Source: Gammaproteobacteria bacterium (GTDB lineage Bacteria; Pseudomonadota; Gammaproteobacteria; Arenicellales; Poriferihabitantaceae). Taken from it: 7,550 nt of DNA. Positions 1-6,210 of the stretch are shown piece after piece. Where the stretch lies: the NCBI GenBank assembly GCA_024679435.1, contig JAIBDK010000111.1, forward strand, positions 1-7,550, written 5' to 3'. Position 1 is the stretch's first letter, and each line of letters begins with the position of its first letter. The position numbers were made by a program, and so were the translations under genes. Under the pieces are notes generated by a model. It was given only the letters and a program-made list of their open reading frames with translations, searched no databases and was not told the DNA's origin.

Positions 1-1384
1 GAATGGCAGACTGCCTGGCCGCGGTACCGAGATCTTCGGGTTGCATGAAGCTTTGGATCGCCGCCAGCGACAGCGGATCCGTCACGCCTGCCGTGTCCCC
101 GGTCCAGGCAAGGGCGGGGTCGAGGTAGTCGCAACGATTCATAAACCAGGTTCCCGTATCAACCCGGTCTCCGATACGGATCGCAGCATCCTGATCACGG
201 GTGAACACACTCGCCGTTAATCCAAAGTCGCTGTGGTTCATCAATTCAATAGCCTGCTCGTCGCTGTCAACGGGCATAATTCCCACTACCGGGCCAAATG
301 TCTCCTCGGTCATTACCCGCATCGAGTGATCCACATTCACCAGCACCCGGGGCGCCAGATAGACGCCATTGTCGGCGTGACTGAAACCGGCCACGTCGAT
401 TAGCTGACTGGCACCGGCCTTCACCGCTTCCTCAGCCTGATCGGTGATAAATGTTGCGGCTGACGCTTTTACCACCGGCCCCAAGGTGGTTTCCTCGTTG
501 TCCGGTCTCCCAAGTACGTATTTGTTCACCAGGTCAACCACGCCATGCACCACATCGTCATAAACCGGGCGCTGCACGTATATTCTCTCAATTCCACAAC
601 ATGACTGGCCGGAGTTAAAGAAAGCTCCGTCGGTTACCGTGTCTATTGCATTTGCAATATCCGCATCTGCTCGAATATAGGCGGGGTCCTTACCACCGAG
701 TTCAAGTCCGACCCCCATAAACTGACCCGCCGCATACTGCTCAATCTGCGCCCCGCCGGGAACCGACCCGGTGAAAGCCACATGGTTCACAATGCCCGAC
801 TGAATGATGTTCCGGGTATCATCATGACTGAGATGCAGATACTGAAATACCCCTTCGGGCAAACCGGCATTTTCGAAGGCATCAAACAATCGCTCGGCGC
901 ATAGCGGAGTTTGTGCGGAATGCTTCAGTACCACGGAATTCCCTGCCAGCAAGGCCGGAATAATTGAGTTGACCGAGGTAAGATAAGGATAATTCCATGG
1001 CGCCACCACAAACACCACGCCCACAGGCTCGCGTTTAATATAACGGGTGAAGCCCTCCTTTTGATCGACCTCAACCTGCTCAAGCGCCTCATCGGCGATG
1101 GAAATCATATGTGTTGCCCGCTCTACAAAACCATTGATCTCACCGATTCCATAACGAATAGGACGACCCATTTGCCAGGTAAGCTCCTGACATATTCTTT
1201 CCTGATCCGCTACGAAGGCTTCAACGGCAAGCGCACAAAGGCGCTTTCTTTCTTCCAGAGCGGTGTTCTTCCAGCTTTGCTGGGCCCGGGATGCCTGTTC
1301 CAATACATCGGAAATATGTGAAGAAGCAGCCGTTTCACGTTCTACATAAATGGAGCCATCGACTGGAGAAATTGTTTTAATCAT
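1..1384 (-). CDS. NAD(P)-dependent aldehyde dehydrogenase, 3' end outside window
   Basis: This gene encodes a soluble aldehyde dehydrogenase that oxidises an aldehyde to the acid with NAD(P)+. I translated 461 uninterrupted codons from the ATG at 1384-1382 to the window edge. Family marks in order are APWNYP (Asn131, oxyanion hole), FTGSVPGG (residues 204-211, cofactor loop), ELGGKDP (Glu228, general base), GQSCCGIERIYV (Cys262, nucleophile) and EETFGPVVG. The start is supported by AGAGAA at 1391-1396, 6 bases upstream, and by a normal N-terminus (MIKTISPVDG). It lies 97 bases downstream of the CDGSH gene on the same strand and may be cotranscribed with it. After LAWTG (residue 429, position 98) the usual family ending of the VKDSGRG...LTRPKS type is missing, and an unrelated in-frame tail follows. 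The substrate is unknown; the GQSCCGIERIYV subgroup covers many semialdehyde and general aldehyde enzymes. Confidence 0.93.
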   Translation of the reverse strand, partial: MIKTISPVDGSIYVERETAASSHISDVLEQASRAQQSWKNTALEERKRLCALAVEAFVADQERICQELTWQMGRPIRYGIGEINGFVERATHMISIADEALEQVEVDQKEGFTRYIKREPVGVVFVVAPWNYPYLTSVNSIIPALLAGNSVVLKHSAQTPLCAERLFDAFENAGLPEGVFQYLHLSHDDTRNIIQSGIVNHVAFTGSVPGGAQIEQYAAGQFMGVGLELGGKDPAYIRADADIANAIDTVTDGAFFNSGQSCCGIERIYVQRPVYDDVVHGVVDLVNKYVLGRPDNEETTLGPVVKASAATFITDQAEEAVKAGASQLIDVAGFSHADNGVYLAPRVLVNVDHSMRVMTEETFGPVVGIMPVDSDEQAIELMNHSDFGLTASVFTRDQDAAIRIGDRVDTGTWFMNRCDYLDPALAWTGDTAGVTDPLSLAAIQSFMQPEDLGTAARQSAI

Positions 1385-1422
1385 TTGGTTTTCTCTGGAG
1401 TTTTCGGGTTGATTTCAATAAC

Positions 1423-1474
1423 GCGATGTTTCTTACGAAAGCAATTATCTAAATATTTGCATATAAAACATCGC
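1423..1474. repeat. Perfect 9-bp inverted repeat upstream of the aldehyde dehydrogenase gene
   Basis: GCGATGTTT at 1423-1431 is the exact reverse complement of AAACATCGC at 1466-1474, with 34 AT-rich bases between. The repeat lies in the 97-base gap between the CDGSH gene and the aldehyde dehydrogenase gene. Read on the minus strand, a GATAAT-like -10 candidate (plus-strand 1444-1449) falls between the arms, so the arms would flank a possible promoter of the dehydrogenase. There is no recognisable -35 box at the proper spacing, and no T-tract that would make it a terminator. It could be an operator for a dimeric regulator, a long-loop RNA structure, or chance. Confidence 0.4.
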
Positions 1475-1481
1475 ATCCCTT

Positions 1482-1718
1482 CTACTCTTTGTGCGAGCCG
1501 TCACACAAAGGCTGGTTAGCAGTAGCTTTGCAACCACAAAAAAATAATTTGGCGTCTGATTCCGCGGTGTATTTTACCGGGCTGAATTCGGAGCCCTTGT
1601 GGGAGCCATCGCAAAACGGCTGCCTGGAACTCTTACCACAGGAACACCAGAAATAGGTTTTGCCAGATTCAACAGATACACCAAAAGGTCCGTCTGCCGC
1701 TCGAACAGGTTCATTCAT
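1482..1718 (-). CDS. Dual CDGSH-type iron-sulfur protein, 78 aa
   Basis: This small, probably cytoplasmic protein is made almost entirely of two zf-CDGSH iron-sulfur motifs. The first has Cys25, Cys27, Cys36 and His40 (QPFCDGSHK) and the second has Cys61, Cys63, Cys72 and His76 (QPLCDGSHK). Each matches the C-X-C-X8-C-X3-H pattern that binds a 2Fe-2S cluster through three cysteines and one histidine. There is no membrane anchor, unlike mitochondrial mitoNEET. Such tandem bacterial proteins are linked to electron transfer or cluster transfer, but their partners are mostly unknown. The start is firm: GGAGA at 1725-1729 sits 6 bases before the ATG. It lies upstream of the aldehyde dehydrogenase on the same strand and is divergent from the aminotransferase gene. 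Whether it serves either enzyme is unknown. Confidence 0.93.
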   Translation of the reverse strand: MNEPVRAADGPFGVSVESGKTYFWCSCGKSSRQPFCDGSHKGSEFSPVKYTAESDAKLFFCGCKATANQPLCDGSHKE

Positions 1719-1857
1719 TATCTTTCTCCATAGAATTTGAGATGGCTTTCCGGAATTTTCCGGCCAGATTATCGAACCCGATATTTTACTTTATGCTGTG
1801 CAATGCTCCTAGTTATTCTGGGCCTTTTGGTCTATTCGATTCAATTCGGATCTGGAG

Positions 1858-1888
1858 TTGGTCGAATCCCGAAATTCTGGAATATAAT
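1858..1888 (+). promoter_or_regulatory. Candidate promoter for a leaderless aminotransferase mRNA
   Basis: A perfect TATAAT lies at 1883-1888, with a weak -35 candidate TTGGTC at 1858-1863 (19-base spacer). A start of transcription about 7 bases past the -10 box falls at 1895, the A of the preferred ATG, so the transcript would have no leader. No convincing Shine-Dalgarno sequence precedes that ATG, which fits. The rest of the 176-base divergent gap (1719-1894) holds a tandem TTTCCGG repeat (1746-1752 and 1756-1762) near 1750 and an AT/CG-patterned stretch around 1836-1853, but no site I can name. This is prediction from sequence only. Confidence 0.4.
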
Positions 1889-1894
1889 CCGGCC

Positions 1895-3046
1895 ATGAAT
1901 ATTAATCCTGATGTACAAGACTGCGCGCCTGCTCCCATTGCCGAAGCATGGTCATGGGTAGACAATCCAGATGACCCTGATTTAATCGACGTATGCCAGG
2001 CGGTTCCATCCTATCTCCCGCATCCGGATATGCTGGAGTTTCTAGCCGACAACATCCGCCGGGGCCAGGCCGCTACCTATACCGACATCCAGGGAATTCT
2101 TCCATTAAGACAGGAACTCTCCCGCGATCTCAAAGAACGGTATGAAGCCAATATAGATCCGCAAAACATCATTATTACCGCCGGGTGTAATCAGGGGTTC
2201 TGCACCGTTATTGATACTCTGTGTCAGACTGGAGACAACGTTATCGTTCCCCTCCCCTGCTATTTCAATCACGAAATGTGGCTTACGATCCGAGGGATTA
2301 CCCCGAAATGGCTGGAGTTTAATGACACGACTGCGGTGCCCGATCCGGGTCAGATTGATGATCTTGTTGACAACAACACCCGGGCTATCGTTTTGGTTTC
2401 ACCCAACAATCCTACCGGAGCGGCGTATTCTGATGAAACCCTGAATCAATTTTTCGAGGTCGCTAAAAAGCACGACCTGCCTCTGGTGGTTGACGAAACC
2501 TATCGCGATTTTATGGATACGTCGTCGACACCCCACAGCCTGTTTCAACGCAGCGACTGGCAGGGAACATTCATCCATCTTTACAGCTTTTCAAAGGCTT
2601 TCAGCCTCACTGGTTTTCGGGTCGGCGCCATCGTGGCCGGAGATCGTTTCATCGAACAGGCATCAAAGATTCAGGATTGCGTGGCGATCTGCGCTCCCCA
2701 CGTCGGCCAGATTGCCGCTCAATTTGGACTTGAGAACCTGAAAGCATGGCGCAATCAGAAAGGCACCGAGATGATGAAAAGAGCCTCAGCGATCAAGCAG
2801 GCATTTGAGGCCCCAGGCCTGGGTTACAAACTGATCAGTGCCGGCGCCTATTTCGCCTATATCAAACACCCGTTTGATGCCACATCCAGAAGCGTTGCGG
2901 AACGTCTGGCCCGGGAATTTAAAATCGTATGTTTGCCGGGAATCTATTTTGGTAAAGGTCAGGATGCCTATTTGCGATTTGCGTTCGCCAACGTCAAAGA
3001 GAACATGTTTCCGGAACTCGTGAAACGATTAAAAGCCAGCCAGTAA
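1895..3046 (+). CDS. Class I/II PLP-dependent aminotransferase
   Basis: This gene encodes a fold-type I aminotransferase of about 383 residues that moves an amino group between an amino donor and a 2-oxo acid using pyridoxal phosphate. Marks, numbered from the chosen start, are SPNNPTG (Asn172), DETYRDF (Asp200, Tyr203), SFSKAFSLTGFRVG (Schiff-base Lys234) and the late AYLRFAF (Arg361, which normally grips the substrate carboxylate). The open frame extends back to an ATG at 1742, giving 434 residues, but those extra 51 residues look unlike any family N-terminus. The protein from 1895 (MNINPDVQDCAPAPI) starts the way relatives do, and a TATAAT lies just before it. It is divergent from the CDGSH gene and converges on the cupin gene with 25 bases between and no clear terminator. 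Substrate specificity is unresolved; aspartate, aromatic or other amine donors are possible. Confidence 0.9.
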   Translation: MNINPDVQDCAPAPIAEAWSWVDNPDDPDLIDVCQAVPSYLPHPDMLEFLADNIRRGQAATYTDIQGILPLRQELSRDLKERYEANIDPQNIIITAGCNQGFCTVIDTLCQTGDNVIVPLPCYFNHEMWLTIRGITPKWLEFNDTTAVPDPGQIDDLVDNNTRAIVLVSPNNPTGAAYSDETLNQFFEVAKKHDLPLVVDETYRDFMDTSSTPHSLFQRSDWQGTFIHLYSFSKAFSLTGFRVGAIVAGDRFIEQASKIQDCVAICAPHVGQIAAQFGLENLKAWRNQKGTEMMKRASAIKQAFEAPGLGYKLISAGAYFAYIKHPFDATSRSVAERLAREFKIVCLPGIYFGKGQDAYLRFAFANVKENMFPELVKRLKASQ

Positions 3047-3071
3047 ACGAAGAATCCTTTAAGGTAAGTAA

Positions 3072-3383
3072 TCAAGCGTCTTCAAGAAATTCAACTTCAA
3101 CGAACGCACATTCGAAATCATTTCCATTAATGACGTCATGCTCCACGCCAACGTTACGGAAATATGGAATTCCGTTGCGCATTTCCGCCTTCACACGCTC
3201 ACCCGAGCCGGTATCAATTTCGAGGAAACCGTCAAAAAGAGGAACCACGACATAGTCATACTCATGGCGATGCCATCCTGTGTTATCACCTTTCTTTTTA
3301 AAACGCCATTCTGTTACCCGAGTTCGCTGATTTTCTATAAAAACCGTCGGGGTTGCCGTCCCTTTAGCGCATTCGTCGCTCAT
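3072..3383 (-). CDS. Small single-domain cupin, BauB-like
   Basis: This 103-residue protein is essentially one cupin beta-barrel. Motif 1 reads TGWHRHEYDYVVVPLFDG, with His38 and His40 as likely metal ligands followed by an acidic/aromatic pair at Asp43-Tyr44. Motif 2 reads PYFRNVGVEHDVIN, with His82 as a further ligand. The pattern and length resemble small cupins annotated as BauB, found with beta-alanine catabolism genes in pseudomonads, whose biochemical role is not established. The start is supported by AGGGA at 3392-3396, 8 bases before the ATG. It is the last gene of the nitrile hydratase strand, 33 bases after the accessory gene, so cotranscription is plausible. It could be a small metal-dependent enzyme or a ligand-binding protein. 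I see no catalytic signature beyond the metal-site histidines. Confidence 0.85.
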   Translation of the reverse strand: MSDECAKGTATPTVFIENQRTRVTEWRFKKKGDNTGWHRHEYDYVVVPLFDGFLEIDTGSGERVKAEMRNGIPYFRNVGVEHDVINGNDFECAFVEVEFLEDA

Positions 3384-3416
3384 ATATTGAGTCCCTATAA
3401 AAAGTAATGTTAAGAG

Positions 3417-3704
3417 TCAGTCTCGCGGGGCTGTGGCCGTAATGTCTTCGACGAAGGCTTCCAGGGTATCCAGCCAGAGCGTGTAGTAGGCGTCGCTGCC
3501 GGTGATTGAATCGCGGACTTCAAATTCTGCGATTCGTTGGGAGAATCTGTCAGCCCATTCGTTCCAGCGAAAGACTCCGGTTTCGTTGAGGTAAACCGCC
3601 ATGGCAAAAGCCCGAGCCTGCCAGGGCGCATCAAATACCGGTTCGCCATCGGACTGAGGTTGACTGGCTATCATCGGCACTGTGGTACGGCATTTTTCAA
3701 CCAT
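3417..3704 (-). CDS. Nitrile hydratase accessory/activator protein
   Basis: This 95-residue protein resembles the N-terminal region of the nitrile hydratase beta subunit, as accessory proteins of this family do. Marks are FDAPWQARAFAMAVYLNETG (residues 24-43), GVFRWNEWADRFSQRI (43-58) and DAYYTLWLDTLEAFV (71-85). In cobalt-type systems such a protein helps insert cobalt into the alpha subunit, by exchanging alpha between an alpha-activator complex and the final alpha-beta enzyme. Here it follows beta after 57 bases, giving the usual alpha, beta, activator order. It is at the short end for the family, and its C-terminus stops soon after the conserved WLDTLEAF helix. The Shine-Dalgarno sequence is poor (AAAAGA). 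The metal-insertion role is taken from characterised relatives. Confidence 0.88.
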   Translation of the reverse strand: MVEKCRTTVPMIASQPQSDGEPVFDAPWQARAFAMAVYLNETGVFRWNEWADRFSQRIAEFEVRDSITGSDAYYTLWLDTLEAFVEDITATAPRD

Positions 3705-3761
3705 ATTCTTTTATCAAAAACCTCATATCTGTATTTGCACTTCAATATAGGCCAGACTATT

Positions 3762-4439
3762 CTATTGCTCAATATAAGGCTCAAACACATCGACATAAAC
3801 AGCCAGTTTATCCCCCTCACCAGCGTCAGACCCCTGCTCACATACGCCACTGCCCCCCCACAGCTCATCGAATTCAAATCGCATGGAATAAAGATGTGCC
3901 GGTATTTTTCGACCGCTCACCGAATGCTGATCCGGAAAAATATGGGCCCCGTAGTAAGCGGCGATAATACCTTTTCTACCCCGAATATAGCGTGGCGCCC
4001 GGGTATGTGACTGGGGGTTAAAGTTTTTCACCCGAACTTCATCACCAACCGCAAATCCCGGCGCTGAATCGCAGTCCATCCGGGTCGGTGCGCCTCGGCC
4101 CAGAATATCCGGCACCCTGTCAGCGGTGACAGCATTCAGCGCCGAGGTCTCCTCAGCCTGACCGGACTCTAGCTCTGTGGCAGTAACGACGCCTTTATCC
4201 ACCAGCAATTTTTCCAGACCATGCAGCCAGTGTTCATAATAACTGCTGTTCAGATAATCTCCGGGGTCCATCTGCTCACGGGCAAACCGCGATTCATCAA
4301 GGTTCCATTGCCCCAGCATTCCACAGGCCAACGTCAACCCAAAAACCTTTTGCTCCCACTGGGTTGGAAAATGCGCTTCCTGACCGCGATCTATGGGGCC
4401 GAAGCCATGCATGCCACCCAGATCGTGTGTCGAATTCAT
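3762..4439 (-). CDS. nthB: Nitrile hydratase beta subunit
   Basis: This is the non-catalytic partner subunit of nitrile hydratase (nitrile + water to amide), and it shapes the active-site channel. It has 225 residues, a normal length. The N-terminus MNSTHDLGGMHGFG is the classic beta start. The helical domain follows, with HFPTQWEQKVFGL (23-35) and SYYEHWLHGLEKLLVDKG (66-83). The C-terminal SH3-like barrel has RYIRGRKG (150-157), GAHIFPD (164-170), LYSMRFEFDELWG (183-195) and VDVFEPYIE (216-224). An arginine at 51 in the DESRFAR segment probably matches the conserved one that touches the oxidised cysteines of alpha. Its ATG overlaps the alpha stop codon as ATGA, so translation is probably coupled. 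The stretch at about 90-125 is the variable linker. Confidence 0.95.
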   Translation of the reverse strand: MNSTHDLGGMHGFGPIDRGQEAHFPTQWEQKVFGLTLACGMLGQWNLDESRFAREQMDPGDYLNSSYYEHWLHGLEKLLVDKGVVTATELESGQAEETSALNAVTADRVPDILGRGAPTRMDCDSAPGFAVGDEVRVKNFNPQSHTRAPRYIRGRKGIIAAYYGAHIFPDQHSVSGRKIPAHLYSMRFEFDELWGGSGVCEQGSDAGEGDKLAVYVDVFEPYIEQ

Positions 4440-5068
4440 TTGCGTTCTTTTTGATTTATTTCAGGTGAATCTGCCAGAGCAACACCAATCATGGAATCCC
4501 GGTTAACCAGATCTGCGAGCTGTTCTTCCGACAGATTTTCAGTATTTTCCGGACGTTGCGGCAGCACCAGATAACGAATCTCGGAAGTCGAATCCCATAC
4601 CCGCACTTCCTTTTGGGGATCCAGTTCCACACCAAATTCTGCCAGTACCGCCCGGGGTTCGCTCACCGCCCGAGCACGATAACTGGACGCTTTATACCAT
4701 GTAGGCGGTAAACCGAGCACCGGCCACGGGTAGCACGAGCAAAGCGTGCATACCACCATGTTATGGACTTCGTCGGTATTCTCAACCGCCTGCATATGTT
4801 CTCCCTGTCGACCCTTGTAACCCATCTCCATGATTGCATCGGTTGCGCTGGAAAGCAGTCGCTGTCGATATTCAGGGTCAACCCATGCCCTCGCCACTAC
4901 TCTGGCGCCATTTTGGGGGCCCACCCGATGTTCGTAGGTATCCACTAGTTCATCCATCGCCTGAGGATTGACCAGCCCTTTTTCTACCAGCAAATTTTCC
5001 AGGTTTTTGACGCGCTGTTCAATCTCACTAAGACCGTGACTGTGATGGGGAAGCTTTTCCTGTGTCAT
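4436..5068 (-). CDS. nthA: Nitrile hydratase alpha subunit, cobalt type
   Basis: This is the catalytic subunit of nitrile hydratase (EC 4.2.1.84), a cytoplasmic metalloenzyme that hydrates nitriles to amides. The metal claw is VVCTLCSCYPW: Cys107, Cys110, Ser111 and Cys112, where two cysteines are normally oxidised to sulfinate and sulfenate. Thr after the first Cys and Tyr after the last mark the cobalt type, since iron enzymes read CSLCSCT. Other family blocks are GPQNGARVVARAWVDPEYR (50-68), PTWYKASSYRARAVSEPR (122-139) and VNRDSMIGVALAD (188-200). The 210-residue length is normal. It is the first gene of the minus-strand operon, and its Shine-Dalgarno sequence is weak (GCGAAA). No amidase lies within the window. 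The natural substrate cannot be told; thiocyanate hydrolase is less likely because those subunits are split differently. Confidence 0.96.
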   Translation of the reverse strand: MTQEKLPHHSHGLSEIEQRVKNLENLLVEKGLVNPQAMDELVDTYEHRVGPQNGARVVARAWVDPEYRQRLLSSATDAIMEMGYKGRQGEHMQAVENTDEVHNMVVCTLCSCYPWPVLGLPPTWYKASSYRARAVSEPRAVLAEFGVELDPQKEVRVWDSTSEIRYLVLPQRPENTENLSEEQLADLVNRDSMIGVALADSPEINQKERK

Positions 5069-5154
5069 GACAAATTTCGCTGGATTGTGAATAGACAGTA
5101 TACTCCCAAATCAAATTTCATAAAATCTGCATCCTGCGCAACCACCGCTAAAAA
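5069..5154. promoter_or_regulatory. Divergent promoter region between the nitrile hydratase operon and the oxygenase gene
   Basis: These 86 bases are AT-rich toward both genes and must hold the signals for both directions. On the minus strand, TATACT (plus-strand 5097-5102) makes a good -10 box for the hydratase operon, with a weak TTTTAT -35 candidate 17 bases further upstream and a predicted leader of about 22 bases. On the plus strand, TAAAAT at 5121-5126 is a possible -10 for the oxygenase, without a good -35. The oxygenase ATG has no visible Shine-Dalgarno sequence (it is preceded by CCGCTAAAA). The two candidate promoters nearly overlap, so shared control is possible. I see no clear operator dyad. 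Confidence 0.4.
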
Positions 5155-6210
5155 ATGTCCGGACAAATCCCCATAATCGATCTGCAAGTATGGTTCAGTG
5201 GAAGCACCCGTCAAAAAAACCAGCTTTGTGAGCGGGTTAACCGGATTTGTCATGAAATCGGGTTTTTCTACATTATCAACCACGGCATAGCCGAATCATC
5301 AAGTAGTGCTTACATGTCCATGGCGCGCGCTTTTTTTGATCTTCCGGAACGGGAAAAACGAAAAATGGACAAGTCCCATTCTCCCCATTTCCGGGGTTGG
5401 GAACAATTAGGTTCAGAACTCACCAACAACCAAACAGACTACCGGGAACAAATCGATATTGGCATCGATCGGGCGGCCATTGCCAATCCCGATCCCTATT
5501 ACATGGCGCTGGTAGGACCGAATCAATGGCCGGATAAAAACGTACTGCCAGGTTTCAGGGATACCGTCGTAAATTATATTGCGCAACTGTCGGAAGTCTC
5601 GCGGCATCTGCTGGCCATCATGTCTGTTTCATTGGGGTTGGATGAAAATTATATCCAGACCGTATTCGGTAACAACCCGTCTCCGTATACCAAACTGATC
5701 CGCTACCCGGAAACGGTTGCCGGGACCCAGGGCGTCGGCGTTCACAAGGACTCGGGTTTTCTAACACTGCTGCTTCAAGACGAGAATGGTGGGCTTGAAG
5801 CACAATCCAATGACGACCAATGGCATGCGGTGGACCCGATTGCCGGAAGTCTGGTGGTGAACACCGGTGAATTGTTACAGCTACTCACACTCAACTACTT
5901 CATCGCTACACCGCACAGGGTAATAAACCGACACACCGCCCCTCGCTATTCTTCAGCATTTTTCTACAGCCCCGATCTCACCACTCGACTTGAGCCCCTG
6001 CCGATCAGTCAGAGATTTGCAGATGCCGCCGCGAGTAGTCCAAGGCATAGCAATGAAGGTTTGATGGCTTCTCGAAAAGAAATACTGTCCGGAAAAAATA
6101 GTATGAGTAGCACCACCATTCCCACCGTCTTTGGAGAAAAGTACTGGCAGCGCTGGGTTCGAAGCTATCCGGACATTGCCCGGCACTACTATCCGGAACA
6201 CGCCGGATGA
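5155..6210 (+). CDS. Fe(II)/2-oxoglutarate-dependent oxygenase, isopenicillin N synthase type
   Basis: This 351-residue soluble oxygenase has the two family domains. The N-terminal DIOX_N segment runs from IPIIDL (5-10) through ICHEIGFFYIINHG (31-44) and FFDLPEREK (60-68). The jelly-roll core carries the iron triad His197, Asp199 (GVHKDSGFLTLLLQD) and His254 (ATPHRV), plus the RYS motif (Arg264, Ser266) that binds the 2-oxoglutarate carboxylate. Such enzymes hydroxylate, desaturate or cyclise small molecules, coupled in most cases to 2-oxoglutarate decarboxylation. The position of IPIIDL near the N-terminus supports this start even though no Shine-Dalgarno sequence is visible. It is divergent from nitrile hydratase and overlaps the acetyltransferase by four bases. 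The normally conserved TNG before the last histidine reads TLN here. The C-terminal part past about 280 (Ser-rich, then PTVFGEKYWQRW) follows the usual family ending. Substrate unknown. Confidence 0.92.
   Translation: MSGQIPIIDLQVWFSGSTRQKNQLCERVNRICHEIGFFYIINHGIAESSSSAYMSMARAFFDLPEREKRKMDKSHSPHFRGWEQLGSELTNNQTDYREQIDIGIDRAAIANPDPYYMALVGPNQWPDKNVLPGFRDTVVNYIAQLSEVSRHLLAIMSVSLGLDENYIQTVFGNNPSPYTKLIRYPETVAGTQGVGVHKDSGFLTLLLQDENGGLEAQSNDDQWHAVDPIAGSLVVNTGELLQLLTLNYFIATPHRVINRHTAPRYSSAFFYSPDLTTRLEPLPISQRFADAAASSPRHSNEGLMASRKEILSGKNSMSSTTIPTVFGEKYWQRWVRSYPDIARHYYPEHAG

Noticed and set aside
1061..1321. Plus-strand open frame of 86 codons
   Set aside because: It lies antisense to the well-conserved aldehyde dehydrogenase and has no family features.
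2211..3023. Three plus-strand open frames inside the aminotransferase
   Set aside because: They are out-of-frame shadows; the aminotransferase frame carries all conserved motifs.
3047..3071. Possible terminator between the convergent aminotransferase and cupin genes
   Set aside because: The 25 bases contain no stem-loop with a T-tract on either strand.
3690..3722. Tiny frame (ATG AGG ... TGA) with nine codons just before the accessory gene start
   Set aside because: It has no ribosome site of its own and is too short to support; an out-of-frame coincidence is likelier.
3537..4010. Plus-strand frame of 157 codons across the nitrile hydratase accessory/beta junction
   Set aside because: It is antisense to two recognised genes and the 57-base gap, has no recognisable domain, and has a composition unlike the neighbours.
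4436..5068. Thiocyanate hydrolase instead of nitrile hydratase
   Set aside because: The gene layout (full-length beta of 225 residues plus activator) and the alpha motif context fit cobalt nitrile hydratase; thiocyanate hydrolase has a split beta and a separate gamma subunit.
5065..5283. Minus-strand frame of 72 codons extending upstream of the alpha subunit
   Set aside because: It overlaps the oxygenase N-terminus antisense, has no recognisable motif, and occupies the promoter gap.
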